A stretch of DNA of 64,000 bases, from contig CM043967.1 of assembly GCA_014529385.2 (NCBI GenBank), positions 129,639,182 to 129,703,181 on the forward strand, in the 5' to 3' direction. The DNA comes from Adiantum capillus-veneris. Taxonomy: Eukaryota > Streptophyta > Polypodiopsida > Polypodiales > Pteridaceae. The stretch's first letter is position 1; each line of letters opens with the position of its first letter. This document shows, piece by piece, positions 59,147-64,000 of this stretch. A model generated the notes under the pieces. The model was not told the DNA's origin. It did not search any database and was given only the letters and a program-made list of their open reading frames with translations. The translations under genes and the position numbers were made by a program.

Positions 59147-61117
59147 CTAACTGCTTGCAAAAAGCGGAAAGCTCTCTGAGGGAAGTCCTTTTGTAAGTAG
59201 ATCAGCAGGATTTTCTGTGGTGTGAACTTTAACAAGCTGAAGTTGCTTATCCTCGAGCATTTCCCTGATGAAATGATACTTCACATCCACATGCTTTGTC
59301 TTTGAGTGATAAACTGGATTGCGAGCCAATTGTATAGCACTTTGACTATCACAATATAACACAGGAATCTCTTCTTTGATTCCCAAATCTGTTACTAGTC
59401 GATTAAGCCAAATTGATTCTTTGCATGCCTCTGATGCTGCAACATATTCAGCCTCTGTAGTAGACTGAGTAACACAATCTTGTAATCTAGAACGCCATGA
59501 TACTGCTCCACCAGCCAATGTAAAGACATACCCTGACGTAGACCTTCGGTTGTCTAAGTCACCTGCATAATCTGAGTCTGTAAAACCCTTTACACTTAGC
59601 TCCTGACTCCCATAGCATATACGCATACTCTTTGTAGCTTTCGGGTATCTCAATATTCCTTTCACTGCCTCCCAATGTTTCTTGCCTGGGTTTGACATGT
59701 ATCGACTTACTACTCCCACTGCAAATGCAATGTCTGGGCGAGTAGCAATCATTGCATACATCAAACTACCCACTGCAGACGCATATGGAATCTTATCCAT
59801 TTCAGCCTGTTCTTCCTCAGACACAAGACAATCTTGTTTGCTAAGTTTCACATATGGTGGCAATGGAACACTCAATGCAATTCCCTTCTCCATATTGAAA
59901 CGTTGCAAAACCTTGTCAATATACTCTGTTTGAGATAACCAAATCAACTTCTTTGATCTGTCTCTCTCAATGCGCATACCAAGTATATGACTTGCCTCAC
60001 CCATGTCTTTCATGTCAAACGATTTTGCCATCTTTGACTTCAAAGCTGAAATTTCTTCCAAGTGCTTGCCAGCAATCAACATGTCATCCACATACAAAAT
60101 AAGGATCAACCAACTGCCATCCTTAGCCTTCTTTGTATATAGACAGTGATCGAACTCACTACGTTTGTAGCCTTGAGAAAGCATAAATTTGTGGAATTTA
60201 TGGTACCATGCCCTCGGTGATTGTTTTAAGCCATAAAGACTCTTTAACAACTGGCATACCCAATCTTCCTTGCCTTTCTCAACAAACCCTTCTGGCTGCT
60301 GCATGAAAATTTCCACATCTAAATCACCATGCAAGAACGCTGTCTTGACATCCATTTGGTGCAACACCAAATCTAATATGGCAACCAATGCAAGAAAGAA
60401 TCTCAATGTAGTCATCTTGACCACCAGAGAGAAGACATCATCAAAGTCAATGCCTTGTTCTTGCTTAAAGCCCTTGGCAACAAGCCTTGCTTTGTACTTT
60501 GGCTGACTATCATGAGCGGTGATCTTATACCTGTAAACCCATTTACAAGGTAGAGCCTTTTTTCCCTGTGGTAATTTAACCAGCTTCCATGTCTTGTTTT
60601 TATGCAGAGCTGTCATCTCTGACTGCATGGCCAATTGCCAATTCCCGGAGTCCTTCATTTGCACTGCTTCCTTGTAACATGAAGGCTCATTGCAATCAGT
60701 CAACATGACATAGTTCATAGATGGAACAAACCTATCAGGAGGTCGCGTGACACGTCGAGATCTACACACAATAGGTGGCTCACGCTCAGCCACAACCTGT
60801 GGTTCCACTCTATCCTGTCCTTGCTCCTCTTGAGCCCTGACATTTTGTCTTGCACGTGCAGGTCCATCTTCTTGGAAGACAACTCTTCTAATCTCCTGAA
60901 CCCTCTCTGGTTTAGAATGATATTTGGATTCATTAAAGTGAACATCATTGCTGCGGACAAACTTTCTGGATTCGGGATCCCAAAGTCTGTACCCCATCTC
61001 ACCAGAATTACCATAGCCTAGAAAGATGCACTTTCTACTCTTTGGCTCAAGTTTGTTCCTAAATTCCTTTGGAACGTGAGTATATGCCTCACAGCCAAAG
61101 ACTCTGAGATGCTTCTA
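59147..61117 (-). pseudogene. Copia-2 pol C-terminal half: integrase end, RT and RNase H, long open frame
   Basis: The frame is uninterrupted for over 600 codons. It begins in the integrase C-terminal region (GYRLWDPESRK), then a linker and reverse transcriptase with QMDVKTAFLHGDL and YVDDM (about 60090). RNase H follows with FTDSDYAG, TEAEYVAASEACKE and a CDSQSA segment, and ends near 59147. It looks catalytically complete for these domains. Upstream, a TAG at about 61116 separates it from the integrase core, so the original polyprotein is broken. Transcription would need an outside promoter because the 5' LTR is missing. Confidence 0.85.
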
Positions 61118-61785
61118 TGAGGGCATTTTGCCTGACCATACCATCTCTGGCACTGAATCCTTTTGCAAAACCTTGCTAGGAGATCTATTTACAAGATGAA
61201 CAGCTATTGATACAGCTTCAGCCCAAAACCCATTTGGTAGCTGTGCATTAGACAACATACTTCTGACCTTCTCTTGTATGGTCCTATTCATCCTCTCAGC
61301 AACACCATTTTAAGGAGGATTGTAAGGAGCAGTAAGTTCACGTTTTATACCTTTTGACTCCCAAAAGTCCTGAAAGGCCTTTGAAACATACTCTCCACCA
61401 TTGTCAGTGCGCAAGCATTTAAGCTTCTTGCCACTCTGATTCTCCACAAGTGTCACAAACGTTTTGAAATCACTAAACGCTTCATCCTTGTGCTTGAGAA
61501 AGTAAACCCATACTTTCCTCGAGTAATCATTTATAAATGTCATAAAGTAAGAAGCTACCCCTAGAGATAGGTTAGGCATAGGTGAGATAGGTTAGGCATA
61601 GGTCCACACAAATCACTATGAACAAGTGCCAACTGTGTATCTCTTCTACTGCTTCTATGCTTATGTGGCTGTTGTGTTTGCTTACCATACAGACAATGTT
61701 CACAGAATTCAAAATCATTAAATGAAAAGCCAGGCAAATAACCAGAACGAGACAAGATTTCCATTCCCTTCTTGGACTATAATCC
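61118..61785 (-). pseudogene. Copia-2 integrase core and pre-integrase remnant
   Basis: It keeps HSDLCGPM, RTDNGGEY and [10 protein letters not shown], but has an in-frame TAA at about 61311-61313 (a Gln codon in Copia-1). A short tandem duplication at about 61561-61602 repeats GATAGGTTAGGCATAGG and shifts the frame. At about 61780 the sequence jumps straight from the pre-integrase segment to the DWII at the start of the protease, deleting roughly 0.6 kb. Confidence 0.8.
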
Positions 61786-62731
61786 AGTCACTCAGTGCAT
61801 TTCCATCAGATGCTGTAAGAAGAGCTGAGTCCATTGTATTCTTCAAGAAGTAGATGTCTCTTGACACTAGACTGTCATCCTCTGCAACAGTGCTTGTCAC
61901 ATTTATTTCTTGAATCTTCACTGAGGACTTGTTCTTCTCACCATGGTCTTCAGCTTTCTCTTTGCCTTTTTCTGCTTTCCATTCTCTGCAGTCTCTTTTC
62001 ATGTGACCCTTCTTGCCACAATGGTAGCATTCTATGTCACTCTTGCCTTTAGCACTGCGGGACTTGCTACAAGACGGATTCCTCTTTCCACCTTTGTACT
62101 TTTCTTTGGTCCTTCCCCTGACAACTAAGGCTGTTCCTTTGCCTTTGTCCATTGTCTTTCTATTGGTTTCTTCAGTAAGCAGACTTCCTTCTACACCTGC
62201 TATGTTCAAACCATCTGGAGGTGCAGAATTACTCAAAGCTGTGCGAAAAGTGTCCCAACTTTCCGGCAATGTGATCAACAGGAACATAGCTCTAACAAGT
62301 TCATCAAACTTGACACCTTGAGCTGACAACTGACTATAGATTGTGTTGAATTCATTCAGATGATTGGACATAGGGGTCCCTTCTTTCATCTTCAAGTCAA
62401 CAAGCTTCTTAAGCTAGTATACCTGTGAAGCTGCACTCTGCTTCTCATAAAGATCACTCAGCTTTATCCATGCTTGATAAGCTGACATCTCATCTGCTAC
62501 ATTGAAGTAAACGCTTTCTGCCAAAGTCAGCATAATGGTAGAAAGTGCCAATTCATCCATTTCGCTCCATTCATCTTCGTCCATATCTTCTGGTTTTATC
62601 CCCTTGAGCTTTATAGGTTTTATCTGCTTCTTTTGTACCAACACGTGCCAAATCTGCTTCTTTCACAATGGGAAATTGGTTCCATCCAGCTTCTTGATAT
62701 TGTAAAGAGCAGTGTCTTGTGATCCAGCCAT
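61786..62731 (-). pseudogene. Copia-2 gag with two nonsense codons
   Basis: It starts at the ATG at 62731 and keeps the zinc knuckle CYHCGKKGHMKRDC near 61995-62036. Two Trp codons have become stops: TGA near 62663 and TAG near 62416. Both are G-to-A on the coding strand, again consistent with cytosine deamination. The Gag-protease linker is intact up to DWII. Confidence 0.82.
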
Positions 62732-62818
62732 AGCTACGCTTCACAGTAGTTTACTTTTCTGGGAGAAATTCGGCAGAGTTTCCCCTGTAAACTGACCTCT
62801 GAACCAATATCAACCTGT

Positions 62819-63139
62819 CAAATGAACCAAGAAAGCTTCAGATTCTGCAGAAATTTTGGCAGAGTCTCCTTTGTAAAATGGCTCTGGTGTACTAAAAACA
62901 GACCAAAAAACAGCTCAAAAAACACTGTCATTCACATGCAAGCATCGGGTAGACTATGCGAAACACTTGTGCAAAGTAAAGAGGGTACCTCTCACCCAAG
63001 GTAGGAGTGGATGACTCTATCGTACTAGCCATATCTGTAGACACATATAGATGATGGTTAGAATGCAAATATTATAAGGGTCGTGTCAAAAGGTCATGTC
63101 TTTGTGCATAATGTGTTTTTACGATTTTGTGTTATGTAT
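62819..63139. other. No recognisable gene; possible alternative Copia leader
   Basis: Near 62845-62880 (minus strand) a copy of the GGAGACTCTGCC-type leader motif recurs, so part of this may be leader sequence of Copia-2 that differs from Copia-1. Confidence 0.35.
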
Positions 63140-63333
63140 AGAACTCGTAGGTTTCCATATTTTTGTTTGGTGGCTCTTGCTCTTTTACTTTTTTCTTTTT
63201 TTTTTGTAAGTATAAGGCTTTATATATACATTTCCTATGATTGGGAGATTGAGAGGGGAGTGAGTGAATGATGATTGTCATCAAACACTCCCCCCTTCCT
63301 TGGGTAGATCATACCTTTTGGAATGATGTCGTC
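63140..63333 (-). repeat. Inverted 3' end and LTR start of family Y
   Basis: It is the reverse complement of 29570-29760: internal end, polypurine tract (63298-63320), then the LTR start at 63297 running leftward, including the TATATATAAAGCC box. It is cut by a family X LTR at 63334. Confidence 0.75.
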
Positions 63334-63903
63334 TATTAACCCTCACGGCTCACGGACACCCCATCACCTACGACGGACGTGTATTATGTATTTGGTAGAG
63401 TCAGGTACCGGGCTTGTCGGACCAATAGGAAAAGGGTAAGAGTGATCGCCGATGAGAGGCGCACTCTAACTGGGACATTCAAGAGATTAGTTGGCTAAGC
63501 ATGGGCGCCCAAGTGTGAATGGGGTGAGCTCATATAAAAGCCAACTAAACCTAAAATTCACTCATTCCCTCATTTGTGCAATAGAAGAGTGCTCTTGCTC
63601 CATCTCCATCTCCATCTTCTTCTTCTTCACCTCCTTGTGTGTGTGTATGTGTGTGTGAGAGAGAGAGAGAGGGAGAGTGTGTGTGCGATCGAGCATTACG
63701 AAGGCACGACGGCGGCGAAGCGGTTGAGCGCGGCACGACTGTAGATTCTTCTTCATCGCGGCGAGGAATCCACCACGAAGGCGAGCGTAGAGCGGTGAGT
63801 GACACACCCTTTGCTCTCTTGACCTTGCTAGTTTAGGCTTGTTGTGTGCTTGGAGCCATTTGTGGCTCGCACACGGTGTATCGGAAAGTCCCTTGCTTCG
63901 ACA
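63334..63903 (+). repeat. 5' LTR of a family X gypsy element
   Basis: It matches 31228-31864 directly, with a much shorter GA tract (about 63655-63673). The first two bases have drifted from TG. It ends CTTCGACA and is followed by leader and primer site, so it is a 5' LTR whose element extends past the window. Confidence 0.8.
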
Positions 63904-63926
63904 GTGCGGCAAGGAGCGCACATTTT

Positions 63927-63940
63927 TGGCGTCGCTGCCC
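63927..63940 (+). other. Primer binding site of the family X gypsy
   Basis: TGGCGTCGCTGCCC resembles the TGGCGCCGTTGCC primer site of plant Tat/Athila-type gypsy elements (tRNA-Asp in several known cases). The element itself lies beyond 64000. Confidence 0.65.
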
Positions 63941-64000
63941 GGGAAATGCCCTACACTAAGCTCGGTTAAGCACTTTACGCTTTCTTGTGATGCAATTTCA

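Larger units (their letters stand above)
58855..62818 (-). mobile_element. Ty1/copia retrotransposon, 5'-truncated or rearranged (Copia-2)
   Basis: It is in the same family as the element at 3005-7178. It retains the 3' LTR, polypurine tract, RNase H, reverse transcriptase, integrase and Gag. It lacks a 5' LTR in the window and has an internal deletion at about 61780 that removes the protease and most of the pre-integrase region. Similarity to Copia-1 ends at 62818 in the leader. Together the two copies cover the whole element. Confidence 0.9.

Overview
The window looks like nuclear DNA of a land plant with a large, transposon-rich genome. Evidence: Ty1/copia elements with initiator-Met primer sites, a Tat-like Ty3/gypsy element with 2.6-kb LTRs and an extra RNase H, plant-type short Helitrons, a PIF/Harbinger remnant, GT-AG introns of 78-131 bp, and long GA/CT microsatellites. 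A fern or another non-flowering plant is possible, but I cannot prove the clade from sequence alone. There are no rRNA or tRNA genes and no CRISPR.

Left third (1-27.1 kb). This is the most unusual part. A four-exon gene at 120-2796 (-), intact in my splice model, encodes a DDE-transposase-like protein of about 796 aa. A decayed paralogue (A') lies at 13433-15605 plus 26770-27101 and is split inside its first exon by an 11.2-kb gypsy element (15606-26769). Between the two paralogues are a divergent histone H3-fold gene (8504-9064, -), a HORMA-like chromosome-protein gene (11667-13315, +), and two tandem arrays of dyad repeats (six units of 106 bp; three units of 99 bp). The arrays share the core ACCAAGCGAA, and each lies just upstream of one of the two genes. 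A truncated Copia element (3005-7178) and a solo-LTR-like segment (8090-8509) have invaded this block. I read it as a possible large gene-carrying mobile element or selfish chromosomal cassette; that is inference.

Middle (27.1-49 kb). There is a gypsy-like remnant without reverse transcriptase (27102-29609), then an LTR of a second gypsy family, here called X (31228-31864). Several kb follow with no recognisable gene. A Copia gag remnant at about 36620-37260 is interrupted exactly by a 141-bp Helitron (36790-36930). There is also a 1.3-kb TIR element (39281-40624), a second short Helitron (43674-43886), low-complexity tracts, and one likely ordinary small plant gene (44828-45157).

Right third (49-64 kb). 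A decayed Harbinger transposase (49348-50680, +) and a Myb-partner-like C-terminus (57354-57593, -) flank a full-length but mutated Copia (50993-56674) that has a perfect CATTG target duplication. An inverted family-X LTR (57665-58289), a third Copia (58855 to about 62818, -) related to the one at 3-7 kb, and a fresh family-X LTR with primer site (63334-63940) complete the window. Almost every pol gene here carries nonsense codons or frameshifts, so most of the sequence is retrotransposon debris in nested layers.
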